In this document: piece by piece, positions 1 through 11,325 of the stretch
Layout of the letters: the number at the start of each line of letters is the position of its first letter
Position numbering within the stretch: the first letter of the stretch is position 1
DNA from: Oscheius onirici
Taxonomy: Eukaryota; Nematoda; Chromadorea; Rhabditida; Rhabditidae
NCBI GenBank assembly: GCA_932521025.1
Contig: OW051471.1
Location: 9,238,001 to 9,302,000, forward strand
DNA: 64,000 nucleotides
Direction of reading: 5' to 3'
Program-made: the position numbers and the translations under genes
The notes under the pieces: generated by a model
What the model was told of the DNA's origin: nothing
The model's input: only the letters and a program-made list of their open reading frames with translations
Databases searched by the model: none

Positions 1-48
1 CTGGCCTTTTTACCATTCTCGCCCATATTCGCAGCATTTCATTCCAAA

Positions 49-1828
49 ATGTGGCCGGTTTTGGTTTTGTTGATCTTTCCATGCTGCTCGATCGAGGCCA
101 AGACTGTGAAGCCCAAAGAGGACTACATTATTTATCATGTAAATAAGTTTGTTTAGCTTCTTTTGTAGTTCAAAGTTTCGATTTTTCAGCTGGCTGAACA
201 AGTCTGTCAGCCCCTGTGAAGATTTCTACGAACACACGTGTTCTTTGAACATACCAGAAGGAAATCTTGTCAGAAATTGGGCGCAAAGTTACGTTCTGGA
301 AACATTCGAAATAAAAAAATACTGGAGCCAATCTTTCAAAGAAATCCTCAAAATTTATGAGGTTGGTATTCTCAGATAGATCTGAAAAGCACTTTTCGGG
401 AGAAACTGAATCAAACTTACCATATAGCAGACGGAGACGATATGGAGAAGGAAACTGTTGCCTAGTAGGTCTCAACAAAACCGTACAATGCAGAGTTTAG
501 TTGTAAAAGGAACATAACTCATTGTAAGAGCTACTACCAGGCACTTACTGATAACATGACAATATTGAAAGATTCTGAAATAGTGGCTAAGCTGCTTAGC
601 CACTTTACCATTTACAACTCACTAGACGAATACCAGCAAAGTTTTTATATGAATGAATCGGTAAAGTTTGCAAACTTTGGAGGGTTTTTCACGTCAGTTT
701 TATCTTGTATAATGTGAACTACAAAATAGATCGTCGAGACAAAATGCTCAGTTGAAGAATTCATTTGTTGCCGTTCAAAGGGAAATAAAGGAACTGATTG
801 AGATGTGAAGAATTACTTTTGGGAGGAGTTAAAGGTTAGCATTTTGTTTTACGATTCCAAGTCTCAGATTTCCCCATGGGTCAAACAGCGCTCCTTGGAA
901 GAAAAATTTCGTTCAGTTCTCAAAATCACCCATCTCTCTTACAACATCACCGATGACTACGCTTTGGAAAGCTTCATTAAAGAACATCTGAACGCTTTTA
1001 AAAAGTGCCTGAAAAACATGTAAGATTCTGTTAGTGACAAAAAACAAACCCGTTTGAGGTTCTCATGGTCCAAGGCCGAGATTCATGGCTGCCTGTATGG
1101 TACACGTGAAATGATACTAACTAAGGCGAACATTAGTTTTGTTGTCGAAAAGGCTTTGACCTGGAATGCTGCATTCGATCTTGATGAACAGAATGTGTTC
1201 GTTTCGATCCCAATCATGGCTCTCTTCCTTCGTGAGAAGATTTCCCGAGTTAGCAAAGCACGAGTTTCTGTATTGTCCTTTTTCAGCTCGCTCTGCCTGA
1301 ATTCAGTGTAGCTCATGAGATCGGCCACTATCTTTTCAACAGGGAATCAGTCATAAACAGTAGCCTCGGACCAGCCAATCTGGAGTGTTTGAAGAGTTAT
1401 AGGGAGAAATATTGTGTGAAAGCCAGCCCAAAATGCCATTCTGGGCCAAAACAATCTCGGAAGATGCTCCCGACATCATCGCGCTATAAGCAATCGTCGA
1501 ACTTTTTGTGCAAAAGCAGAAACCATTGGAGAACCCAAAAGGCGTGAGCAAGGAGCAGTTCTTCTTTTACAGCCTGGTAGCCATGTCCTGTAAGGAAAGA
1601 GAAGAGTTTGATAGAGACGATTACGGAGACCGTCACTCCTTGGAGAAACCCAGAATGAATGCCTTACTCATTCATTCCGATTACTTTCAGAGTGCTTTTG
1701 GTTGCAAAAAAGGCGACAAAATGTATGTACCACCGGTAATTCGAACTAGTCTTAAGCATGATCTCAGTTTTCAGAACAAGTATTGTCGTCTTCTCGGTCC
1801 CGACTCGTCGAAGTGTCGTTCTGGATAG
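49..1828 (+). pseudogene. M13 (neprilysin-like) zinc metallopeptidase, disrupted
   Basis: M13 peptidases are secreted or membrane zinc enzymes that cut peptides; nematodes have many. The ATG at 49 opens a signal-peptide-like stretch (MWPVLVLLIFPCCSIEA). An intron at 147-189 leads into WLNKSVSPCEDFYEHTC, the usual M13 N-terminal motif. The zinc motif HEIGH is encoded at 1314-1328 after LPEFSVA. Downstream ISEDAPD (about 1454-1474) sits where the family has its ENxAD zinc-ligand motif. The C-terminal motif AFGCKKGDKMYVPP precedes a 38-nt intron and a Cys-containing tail. The frame is broken: near 806-812 the two conserved frames do not join, the junction before the HEIGH exon (about 1240-1287) does not close in phase, the frame changes between 1430 and 1445, and TAA at 1487-1489 is in frame just after the ED motif. 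The last residue of the classic HEITHG motif is also changed. I read it as a pseudogene; a poor local assembly is the alternative. Confidence 0.75.
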
Positions 1829-1932
1829 GAGTACTTTCAAAAAAGTTTTTATGGCACCGTTAGTAAGGCTTGAACCTCTAACTGCTGGAACTTACACTTT
1901 ATTTGAAAAGTGTCGCATCTTAACAACAAGAT

Positions 1933-3161
1933 TCATGTTTCACTAGAATCATTCTGCACATGCTTATTTTTGTACATTATCGAAGTAACAGCATGCAAAA
2001 TCCCAGTCAGAAACTCTCTGTAGGGTTTAATGATCAAGAGAGTCGCTAGTGGATTGACCATGTAGTCAATACCGGTAGTTATTTTGATGGAATTGAACAC
2101 GTAGTCATTCAAAAAGACGTAACTGAATGCAACACTCCTGCTGGCGGAAATGACCATTAGAACGAAGAAGATTGCAATGGGAAGAACTAGTAGTAACGTA
2201 GGTAGTGTTATCTGTATTCCTTGGTAAGTGATTTGGAGAGAAAGTACCTGTACTGCAAATAAAATTGACAAGCTCCTCTGGAGTTTCATCGTCTCAGGAG
2301 ATGAGAATTTAGCATTGCGGAATATTCTTCTATGTGTGGCAAAGGCGAACAGGTAGAGGAGGACCACTGATAGAACGCCAAGGAAAAGAAGAGGCGGAGC
2401 TGAATTGATCAGTCGAAATATGTTAAAAGAGTCACATACCCATTGCAGCCATGTATCTGCCATTTTCGAAACAGATGTAAGAATCGCCTACAAGATCTAT
2501 TTCGTTCAAAATATAGGTTGCGTTCAAAGCATTTGCCATTTCGATAATCTTCTGGAAACATTTTTGCCGAGCGTCAAATAGAAAGCCTACCGTTTGATCG
2601 GTCAAAATTGGAAAGAAAACGCCAAAAGTCTCCGCTACAGCAAGAATAGGCGGAATTATATGGCCGACCCATGAACTAAAACGTTTTTTTAAAACTTATC
2701 CAAAACAAACCCCGTAAATCGCATAACCCTGTCCCAGTTGAACGAGACGACGAGTCTTGCGCCTGTACATTCAATGACGGCTACATAGGACGAAATACAC
2801 AGAACACCGAAAGAGAAAAACTGAAAATCCTTGAACCTACAAAACCCCGTTCTAAATTACAGAAATAACAGCAGGTCCAGGCTCAAGGTACTTGGCTAGT
2901 CCGTTCATTTTGAACAGAAACAAGGGAAGGTACAGATCCATCATCAGAAACCAAGTAGCAACGTGGAAACTCATAACGTCGATTATCTAGAGGAATGGGT
3001 AGAACTTTACAAAAACTTTGTACCGTCATTTTGAGAAGAAATCGTTTAAGGAAATGCATATGCGTTGGAGATCTCTTCCAAATGGCGAAGATGAGTATCA
3101 CAACGAAGATATCAGAAACGGGAGGGAAGAGGAAAGATAAAAGTCGAAGAACTTCGTTCAT
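1933..3161 (-). CDS. Serpentine chemoreceptor, Srh-like (Str superfamily)
   Basis: A seven-helix receptor of the nematode chemosensory kind, expected in the membrane of sensory cilia; its ligand is unknown. Starting from the ATG at 3161 I can follow seven exons with introns of 35-45 nt. TM1 is FVVILIFAI followed by WKRSPTHMHFLKRFLLKM, matching the Srh pattern of a TP-x-x-M loop. Later exons give SWVGHIIPPILAVAETFG, KLQRSLSILFAVQ and ITLPTLLLVLPIAIFF. The C-terminal NPLATLLIIKPYREFL is the Srh/Str TM7 signature (P-x-x-T...PYR). Exon 1 is best joined with a 37-nt intron starting at GTACAAAG. No frame defect was found. Assignment to Srh rather than another Str-superfamily branch is likely but not certain. 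Confidence 0.8.
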
Positions 3162-3541
3162 ATTGAACCGTGAAGTTCGAAGATTACACCTCTAGTAATA
3201 GTTGTCGTTTAGTGGGTGTAACAACTCCATTAAGAGCAAATTGTTGACAGCACTTGACTCTGTTTTCAGTGCTAAAGCCGTGAACTTGATTAACTCCAGG
3301 AACTTGAATGGAGGAACAGTATTTCGGACAATGTGGCTATCTTTTATGTGGCTAACCAGAAGCAAATATAATTATACAACATTTTTTTTTTTGAAGGAAT
3401 AGGACAATTAGAAAAATCGCTTGAAAACGTGACTTTATTACAAGCGTATGCACTTTTTGAAGTTACATATATTTCAAAGAAAAGTTTTTTTTTTTGCGAA
3501 ACTTTTGCGTTAGAAAAGACGTAATTACGCAGTTCTTCAGC

Positions 3542-3549
3542 TATAAATA
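3542..3549 (+). promoter_or_regulatory. TATA box for the DPNYQTLAG-repeat gene
   Basis: A canonical TATAAATA lies 51 bp before the ATG at 3600, so transcription probably starts around 3570 with a very short leader. The 3162-3599 spacer between this gene and the divergent Srh-like receptor shows no other coding signal and contains T-runs at about 3381 and 3486. Confidence 0.6.
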
Positions 3550-3599
3550 GAATTCGATTCTGCCGTGGTAGTTACTGATTGCTCCCGTCGACTGGTGGA

Positions 3600-4896
3600 A
3601 TGTTGTCTACTCTTCTTCTACATCTGTTGTGGTGTCTTCTACTGACTTCATGGCTTGCAGTAGGCTGCGGTGGTAAGAAGAATGAATCCAACAAAGATGA
3701 GGAAGATCCCGAGAAATCGAACAAGGGCGAAGGATTTGAAGCGGAAGTTGCTGCCAGCAAGTCGAAGCCGAAGGTCGACAAGGATAGCGAAAAGGACAAG
3801 AAGAAGTCCGAGTCCAAGCCTAAAACGTCACCGAAGCCCGATGCGAAGAAAGCTGATGCTGGCAAGCCGTCTCCCAAAGATGCCAAAAATCCTGAAGATC
3901 CCAAGCCGCCCGCGCAAGGAGAAATGGCCGGAACTCACTCACCAAACGCTAGCGGCTGTGGCTGGAAACGACATGTTCGGGAAAGACAAGGTTGGAGGTG
4001 GCGGTGCTCCTGCTGGTCCAAAAGCACCGGCTGTTGGTGGAATTGCCGGAACACACGACCCGAACTATCAGGTAAGCTGAATCAAGTTTCTAAAGCTGAA
4101 TCACTTTTCTGTTGTTCATAGTAGTTCCGATTTTCCACTGATTTCGATAGAAATTCTTGTCACTGATGTAACTGTTACAGACATTGGCTGGAGTAGCTGG
4201 AGACTGTTTCGGTGGCGACAAGAAGGACGAAGGACCAAAGGCACCTAAAGCTGGAGCTGGAGGAATGGCCCAAACTCACGATCCCAACTACCAGACTCTC
4301 GCTGCCGTCGCTGGCAATGACATGTTGGGAAAGGACAAGAATGCTGTTGGTGGTGCTCCTGCTGCTCTCAAAGCTCCTGCTGTTCCTGGTGCCAAAGCCG
4401 GAACACACGATCCGAATTACCAGACTCTGGCAGGAATCGCTGGAAATGACGTCTTCGGTGTTGACAAGAAAGGCGGTGCTGGTGGAGGAGGAGCAGGAGG
4501 CCCGAAAGCTCCTGATAACAAAGGAGCCAAGGCTGCCACCTTCGATCCCAACTCCCAGACACTGGCTGGAATCGCTGGGAATGACGCGTTGTTCGGAGCT
4601 GACAAGAAGGGCGGCAAGGAGGAGAGGAAGCCCAAGGCTCCTGAGAACAAGGGAGCCAAGGCGGCTACCCATGACCCTAACTATCAGGTATCCTTTTATA
4701 AACCTTTTGTAAGGCAAATAACTCCCAGACTCTTGCCGGTATCGCTGGAAACGAGGTCTTCGGAAACGACAAGAAGGCTCCCGCTGGCCCGAAGGCTCCG
4801 GACAACAAGGGCGCCAAGGCTGGCACCTTCGATCCTAACTACCAACCGCTTGCTGGTGTAGCTGGCAACGACGACTTCTTCAAGAAGAAGAAATAG
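3600..4896 (+). CDS. Secreted Lys-rich protein with seven DPNYQTLAG repeats (one internal frameshift)
   Basis: I do not recognise a named gene. The ATG at 3600 starts a strong signal peptide (MLSTLLLHLLWCLLLTSWLAVGC). An acidic/basic Lys-Ser-Pro-rich stretch of about 90 residues follows, then repeats of about 35-45 residues ending in THDPNYQ and restarting with TLAGxAGND-x-FG-x-DKK. Seven repeat starts can be counted, the last ending FFKKKK. Introns at 4072-4180 (109 nt) and 4688-4728 (41 nt) both fall after the codon for Q in NYQ, between repeat units and in phase 0. The first unit is broken: the frame used by the signal peptide and Lys-rich region (GTHSPN) meets the repeat frame (TLAAVAGND) at about 3941-3948, as if 8 nt of a normal PNYQT junction were missing. 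No intron fixes this. It is either a deletion allele or an assembly error. A TATA box lies at 3542. Confidence 0.7.
3922..4896 (+). repeat. In-gene tandem repeat of the THDPNYQTLAGxAGND unit
   Basis: About seven diverged copies of a 105-135 bp coding unit. Each has a THDPNYQ end, a TLAG/TLAA start, an FG-x-DKK middle and a Pro/Gly/Ala spacer of variable length. The introns sit at unit boundaries, which suggests exon-wise expansion. Confidence 0.8.
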
Positions 4897-6091
4897 GATT
4901 GAAGGAAACCGTGTGCTGAGTAAAGCAAATGAATCAGACACGATTCCGCCATTTTGTTCTTTTAGTCGTGTTCTCTTCCATTTCGGCTAGAGTTTCTTTC
5001 CGTTTGTTGTTGATTCGGTTTTTTTTCGAAAACTCTTGTAAATTCGAACTGTTGTCTAGTGCTTCGCGTCTGTTTCTAGTCGTGCTGTTCTAGAAACAGT
5101 TTCGACGACTTATATTTATGTTATGTTTAATGTAAAGGTTCTAAGTTCGATTCCTGCTTCTGCCCAACCAAGGCATCCATCCTTCCGGGGTCGGACTAGG
5201 CACCACACATCACCAAGAAGAGATATTGTTATTTATTCTGTTCGGTTCTCAGTATTACTGTAAAAGGCCATTTCAAATGGCTGACTGACTCAAGAAGATA
5301 GCGGATTAAACACCATGAAGTTCGTGTTTTCGCGACATTTACATATAAGACGATTATATAAGGCTGGAACAAGGAGGAACAAAGAATAGAGTTGGCCTGA
5401 AGAAGACGATCTCCCAGGCCTCCCTTATTAGTTTTTCTTTATTTGTCCCTTTCGGACCCCTTTAATGAATAAAGTTTATGACTAATCCGAGGCGTCCCTC
5501 TATCAGTTAGTCCTCCACAAACAGCCGACGAAAGGCTGACCCTTTTCCCCTTCACCTTCGCCAGATTGTATTAGAAACTATATAAACTATATTATTACGA
5601 CATTCTTGGGAGCTGGGGAGACACTTTAAATAATCCTTGGTCAATCTGCTCTCAAATTTGATGGCATTCTTGTTAGGAAAAAAAGGGGTCCTCATTTTCA
5701 GAAGTGAGATCAGGCAATGCCGTTCCAGTACATTTTTCTTTTGCATCGGAGTACCTAGCTCAGTAAAAAGCAATGACTTGTGATCTGTTCCCTAAAACAT
5801 TCAGGAAGTCTGACGTTTTACCTGCTTTCTCTATCTACTTGAACCTTGAAACTTGCGACAAAATGGATAAAAAGGTTTACTTAGACAGTCAAGAAGTACC
5901 TTTTCTGTATTCCGAAATTTTTTGTCTCTGTTTGTCTGTATCTCCTTCTGTTAGTTCTTCCGTGCTGCCCTAAATAACCCTCCTGATTGAGTAAAAAGGC
6001 GAGTCACTGTTTCGAGGGAACTTCTAACGAACCCATTCATGAGACATTAACTAATCACCGGCCACAAAAAAGTGATCTAATTTCAGCGAGT
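4897..6091. other. Intergenic region with a SINE fragment
   Basis: About 1.2 kb between the repeat-protein gene and the Srx receptor. The only structure I can support is the SINE fragment at about 5135-5205. The receptor's 5' end carries a TTTCAG just before its ATG (6084-6089), a likely trans-splice acceptor. No convincing exon on either strand. Confidence 0.5.
5135..5205 (+). repeat. Fragment of a tRNA-derived SINE
   Basis: It contains a B-box-like AAGTTCGATTCC and then GCCCAACCAAGGC followed by CCTTCCGG and GTCGG. The same order and spacing occurs in the complete element at 18141-18400. The A-box half is missing or too diverged to see, so this is a truncated relative. Confidence 0.55.
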
Positions 6092-7580
6092 ATGACACAG
6101 ATCATAACAATGGTTATCACCGAAACTCAACTTGCTGCTCTAATAATTTTCTTCGTAAGTTTGTCATTTAACTACCTTTAACAAAAGTTCAGTTGAGTTT
6201 AATCGGAGTCTGTGCCAATTTTACCGTAGCTTTCTTCACGAGTAAGCTACCAACAATGAACAACCCTTTTGGTAAGCTGACGGCCAGTCAGTCAGTTGCC
6301 GAGACAATTCTCTGTACCACCTTTACCGTATACTTCGCTCCCATGATGCTGATGTAAGTCAAAAAGATAAATACCAAAAGATCGAGATTTTAGGGAAAAT
6401 GAGTGGATGATGAATAATTCCGCCCAGGCCGGATTCATAAACCTTATCTGCTACGACATTTGTATTTGGTCTCATCTATTCATCGCCTTAAATCGCCTCG
6501 CCGCCATCTGTTTTCCATTAAAATACGACGCGATTTTCAGGTGAGTTTTCAACATTTCAACAAGTTGTTTTGGCAAAAAAAAGTTTAACGTAGCCTACGA
6601 AAATGATGCACTTTTACATTCCTTAAAGCATCGTGTCAACTGTTTAATGCTATTTTAAGCTATTTCAAGGTGTTTCTTAAACTCATAAGTTTCGATTACA
6701 GTAACCTGTAAATATCAAAGTAGAGCCAAATTTAGCAATCGGAATACTCAGCTCTGCATCGGATTCTCATGGACTGTAGCCACCGTCACCGCTATCTGTC
6801 TCTACAAGTTTAGTGAGTTTAATAATTAGAACTAGTGTTCGATTGTTTTAGATGTTTGTGACTTCTACTACTCGCACAAATTTTGGGCTTTCATCTTCAC
6901 AACCAGTGACGTAACTTTTATTGTTGAACTGTATCTAAAATCCCTTCTAGGTCTGTGGCTTCATCTCTTGGAACATTGACTTTTACAAGGACATTTCGAT
7001 TGTGCTGGTGATTGGTGTTGTCGATCTCTTTACCATCTACACTGTCCACCGTACTGCTCAACAAGTTCTACTGAACCGAGACCAAATCTGCTCTTTTATA
7101 GGTCTCAGTCAGTTCCGACGTGGAACGTCACCGTCGAGAGAAGGAAGTAAACTTTTTGAAACAGGCATGCCTCCAAGGAATCGTTTTTGTGGTCGAGCTA
7201 CTCACCTACTTCATCTTTGCCTGGAAATTCGAAAATCGTTGGGTCGTCTTCTCGCTGTCCACTTTTGCCTGGATTACTGTACATACTCTTGACGGGTAAC
7301 TTTAGTTCTATTCTAAATCAATCCTGACGTTCAGAATCATCCTCATATTCTTCAACGACGAGTTCCGCAAACTGGTCACCTCCCCCTTTAAGAAACTTTG
7401 TACGCTGTAAAGGTTAAAACCCTTAAGAAAAATTTAGATTTATCAGGTGACAGCAGCTCAAGTCTCTCTCATGGCAACGGCAGAGGCTCAAATGGAGGAA
7501 CTGGAACTGGATCTAACAACAGCGTCACTGGAAAGCGAATTGTACCTGTTTATCGAATCAGTTCCAACAACGTAAACTGA
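6092..7580 (+). CDS. Serpentine chemoreceptor, Srx type
   Basis: Seven-helix chemosensory receptor, expected in cilia of sensory neurons. It starts at ATG 6092, 3 nt after a TTTCAG splice acceptor that is likely used for spliced-leader addition. Family marks: LTASQSVAETILC, the TM3 motif CYDICIWSHLFIALNRLAA, CFPLKYDAIFS, NFLKQACLQGIVFVVELL and AWITVHTLDG followed by FFNDEF. These follow the Srx profile in order. All introns but one are about 35-50 nt and in phase. The C-terminus can end at TAA 7408-7410, or a 47-nt intron starting GTACGC at about 7400 leads to a Ser/Gly-rich tail ending at TGA 7580. The second form keeps the Cys codon across the junction, so I prefer it. The 63-bp gap to the stop of the ABC transporter makes the two genes tail to tail. 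Confidence 0.85.
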
Positions 7581-7643
7581 AGCTCTGTACTCAATTGAAT
7601 TTCATTACAATCCTATAAATGATGTTTAATTGCTTAAAAACTA

Positions 7644-10600
7644 TTAAAAACGTTCGCTAGCAATATCTTTCAGTTCCCAAGAATCTGGTCCTTTGATATT
7701 CAGCTGAACTTTGTGATAGTCAGGTAGGGTGCTTCGATGACCGACAGACACGTAGCTGATTCCGTTCTAAAGCAGCTTTTCGGGTTGGAAACAGTCTGTT
7801 CTACCTTCTTGAGCAGATCATATACTGTCCTTTCCATATCGTCACTCAATCCACTTGTAGCCTCGTCCAGAATCACAACTTTTGGTTTTCTCAACAGAAC
7901 TCTGGCGATGGAGATTCTCTGCTGTTCACCAGGAGACATGATCTCGTTCCATTCAAAATCGACCTCGTCCTCGAGATTTCCACAAAGTGCGAGAAGCCGA
8001 GAGAGTGACAAGGACTCAAGTATGCTTACAACTTTTGTCTCGTCTGGAAATCTGGGTGAACAAGAATGAGATCAAACGAACCAAAAGAGGAATCATCAAT
8101 AAGAGGAAATTGGAGCTGCTTCTTGAGAGACAAGTTTCCAGTTGGAAGATAGGTGTTCTGTGGTAGGAACATGATCTCATCATAGCTGACAAATCGCTCC
8201 AACCGGCCTGAAATAATTTTTCCGCTTTCCGCTTTTTTCCGGTCTTACCTCTAGTAGGAGCCCACAACTGCCTGAGCAATCTCAAAACGGACGTCTTTCC
8301 AACTCCACTCATCCCAGAAATCAGCATCGGCTTGGAGCTAGAGATATCGAAAGAGATACCTAAACTGTTCTTCTAAAAGTATAAAAATGATTCACCGTTC
8401 AAAATTCTCCTCTTATCGTCGTTTGGAGGGTAGAAAACTAGATCCTTGACAGAGAATACAGCATCTTTGGAAGAGGACTTCTCGAAGAAGGCTGTCTCTC
8501 CGCGATGAGTTTCCGTGTGCTGGGCATAGTCGACCAGTCGGGCAATTCTGAAAATTGTTTTTGTGAGAAATAGACTCGTTTTTAATTATGCAATTCACTC
8601 CCGTACGCGCTTAATTGGTCTGATTATCCGATGCTTCTCGATTCCGGGTCTTCTCTTCCTAATGACTAACGTGGTTTTTCTACTCTCGGCCATTGTTTTG
8701 ACAATTAGGGCAAATTTTCCGGTAAGTCCGACAACCACTGATAAACTTTAAAAATGCTTAGTTCCATTCCAAAGAACACAAATTCATCTGTACTCAGCAT
8801 GTGAGGATTCTGATTCACGACGTCTTTGACTGGAGGCCTACTTATCATTTGGATGCAATCTTGAAGCAATTTCAATTGAGTGTCAACGACTTTTTCTTTG
8901 CAAATCCACATTTGCCACTAACTTATCCGGAACTGGAGTTTGGAAATAACGTGAGTCTTTTTGCCACTAGTTACATTTCTAACATTTTTTTTTCAGACAA
9001 TCATTTGTGTGGCTGGATGGTGGGATTCGGTCAAATAGAAGCTCATGTAAAAATCGAACTGTTCTGTTTTGAATTTGTTTCTGAATAAATTTTTACATAT
9101 TGGATAACCAAGTTTGTAAATTTGGTCCACACATTTTCCGTCAAAGAGTCCGAAGTCTAATATAATAGATGAATTCCCAGCTATTATCATTTTGATCTGA
9201 AGCGAAAGGTGTTCCGGGAACTTTCAGTCACTTTCCTTCAATGATATTCATTGCTCTTCTCGTAAGCGTTCTGGTTTTGTCTTTATCTTTTCCGGTAGGC
9301 TTTACTCAAACCGAGATTGTTAGTTTAGACGGTGGAAAAGGACAAAGAGTTCAAGTGTGTTCGAAATATCACGCTTGTGCCCAGAACACTGCACGGTCCA
9401 TGGCCCTACACTTTGGAGGAAATGTTGCAATCCTACAATCTGTCTATCAATGATTTTTCATAGCCAACCCTCACCTTGACTTTGAACATAAGGAGGTTCT
9501 GACCCTGAACGTTTGTTTTCTATTTTTGTCAATTTCGGTAATTTCAGCAAACTGTTTGCATCGCTGGATATTGGCAGTAAAATGAGTTATTTACTCTACT
9601 CATTTTCTGTTTGAATTACAAGCCTACCGCTGCGTATATCCCGCCATTTCTCCAATATTCATAGCCAGATCGGTCAGACGAGTAAAGCTGTTGATCAGGT
9701 AGATAAAGTAAAAGGCGTTCTGAACTTTTTTTGTCTTCCAATTTTACTTCTTTCTCACATTACTAATCTGTTCTCCAAGTGTGGCTGGACTCTCTCCTTG
9801 ATAGCTGTTCATAACAAAGATGGGAATTGCCTGAATGGCGTAGCTCAGTACTCCTCCGTAGTAATCGAAAAACAGTTGGAAGTCTGAAAACTTATTACAG
9901 AAGATTGAAAAAACACACACATTGAGCTGGAAACTTCCAGAAAGCCAGCTTGAACTGATTTTTCAACAAAATTGAAAGAAAACGGTCCGACTCGGACTTT
10001 TCAAACTCGTGAGCATCGTAGAAAGCTGACTCTTCGGCATTATCTCTGACGGAAACGTGCTTGTACCTAAACCAGGAAATTTCTTTACACGATTTTGGGA
10101 TGCTACCTGAAGTCTCCTTCACTCTTCTCAACTCTGGCTGACCACTTGGTAATTGGGCTGACAATGATTCTGTTGACAATGGTGCCGATTAAGAAGTAGC
10201 CATAAATGCAGCCCACTCCAACCGGGCCGGCTCTAGGTTGTAAAGATTAGATAGAGAGCTTTTTCTTGGAGAATCAGACTGTTCACAAACTGGGGTCAAG
10301 GATTCAAAAGTTCAGTCTACTAGGAAAAGCTAAGGTTTTCGAAGATTCGCAGTTGTTTCCGGGCAAGCGAGCAGCGGGAAGTCTTCAGTAAAAACACTCT
10401 GGTTTGGAAAAGGTGGTTACCAAACTGTTTTGGATAGATATCCTGTCAAGACACGTCAGATCTAATCCCCTCCCACATGCATTCTTACTATCTAATTGTG
10501 TGTCAGTTGTGTCTGGAAGTAAAGTCTGGGACTGTTGGCTCGTCTACCTCTCGTGTTACAACACAAACATTAAAATTAGGTTTGGTTATTCTCTTCTAAT

Positions 10601-11325
10601 GGGATAAAGTTGTCGATTAGAAGCACTGTCACAACTATTCGTTTTATGTGTTTTTTATTCGAACTCACTGTTTCCATGTAGCATAAGTGTAGTAAGCAAT
10701 GACTCCAGGCGAAACGAGTAAGTACGGTAAAATAGTTTTTGCTAGTAGACTGGTCATCTTCTCAGCATCTTGGGTGATCCTTTGATCTCTGCAAATGCGT
10801 TCGATCTGAAAAGAACTGATTCAACCCACGGATTATCAATCCCCTGGTTATCTACCCAGTTTACGTCGTAATACGTATTTTTGTCGAAATAAAGCTTGTG
10901 GAGCGATGACACTAAATTTTTCCGGAATGAGAGGGACAAACTCCAAGAGACGAGGTTCATGATGGCGATTAACTAAACGGAAGTTTCGGTAAGTTTTGAA
11001 CAAAATTACCAGAGTTTGACCGACGTAGATCAACGAAGCCTTCCAGAAGACATTCCAAAACTGTTTCTCATCGTGAGCCAAAAACGCATTATAGAACTTT
11101 CCGACGATTGTGCCGGAATGGTAGGTGACGTATTCATCTGAATTCGATCACTTTATAAAAGAGAAAAAACGTACTGGCTCCGGCTGTACAGAAGAGTAGA
11201 ACGGTCAGTGCAACTGCCCATTCCCATGCAGGAAAAAGCAGAGGGAAGAGCTTGGCGAGACTAGTAATAAACCGAAATCCCAGGTAGTAGTCTTCTGCCT
11301 GATGTTTTGCTCCCATCTTTTTCAT
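7644..11325 (-). CDS. ABCD-family ABC half-transporter (ABCD4/PMP-like)
   Basis: ABCD half-transporters dimerise in peroxisomal or lysosomal membranes; ABCD4 handles cobalamin, others very-long-chain acyl-CoA. Thirteen exons read from ATG 11325. Membrane part: RKNLVSSLHKLYFDKNTYY, then IDNPDQRITQDAEK, FLIGTIVNRIIVSPI and KSEGDFRYKHVSVRDNAEE, all classic ABCD loops. Nucleotide-binding part: Walker A GMSGVGKTS, Q-loop FLPQNTYLPTG, signature MSPGEQQR, Walker B VVILDEATSG and switch His in SVGHRSTLPDYH; the end is at TAA 7644-7646. The loops and size (about 670 residues) fit the ABCD4 branch best, but the substrate cannot be read off. One junction (exon ending ...RRILNG at about 8397, next exon at about 8370) does not close in phase with the available GT/AG sites, so a 1-nt error or an unusual splice is needed. 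Intron 8548-9627 hosts two LysM-like genes on the other strand. Confidence 0.85.
8662..9038 (+). CDS. Small secreted LysM-like protein (copy 1)
   Basis: Three exons (8662-8721, 8762-8950, 8997-9038) give 96 residues with all phases correct. Exon 1 is a signal peptide ending ANFP. The body has FICTQ near its start, then YHLDAILKQFQLSVNDFFF and ANPHLPLTYPELEF. That is the LysM pattern: a helix, the D-F-x-x-A-N-P-H-L turn and a Y-P strand. Exon 3 closes with IICVAGWWDSVK. LysM domains bind chitin or peptidoglycan sugars outside the cell, so an immune or gut role is possible. The gene lies on the opposite strand inside an ABC transporter intron. Three paralogues occur in this window (9241, 19139-19501 and 19759-20180). 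The family fit rests on motif reading, not a profile search. Confidence 0.7.
9241..9580 (+). pseudogene. Small secreted LysM-like protein (copy 2), one-base frameshift
   Basis: Same three-exon plan as copy 1, 0.2 kb downstream in the same host intron. Exon 1 (9241-9294) is a signal peptide ending LSFP. A 34-nt intron then gives EFKCVRNITLV and YTLEEMLQSYNLSINDF. The next conserved piece, FIANPHLDFEHKEVL, is in a different frame because the T-run at 9454-9458 has five T where six would keep the frame. The last exon again ends in VCIAGYWQ with TAA at 9578-9580. Everything else is intact, so this is either a very young pseudogene or a base-run error in the assembly. Confidence 0.65.
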
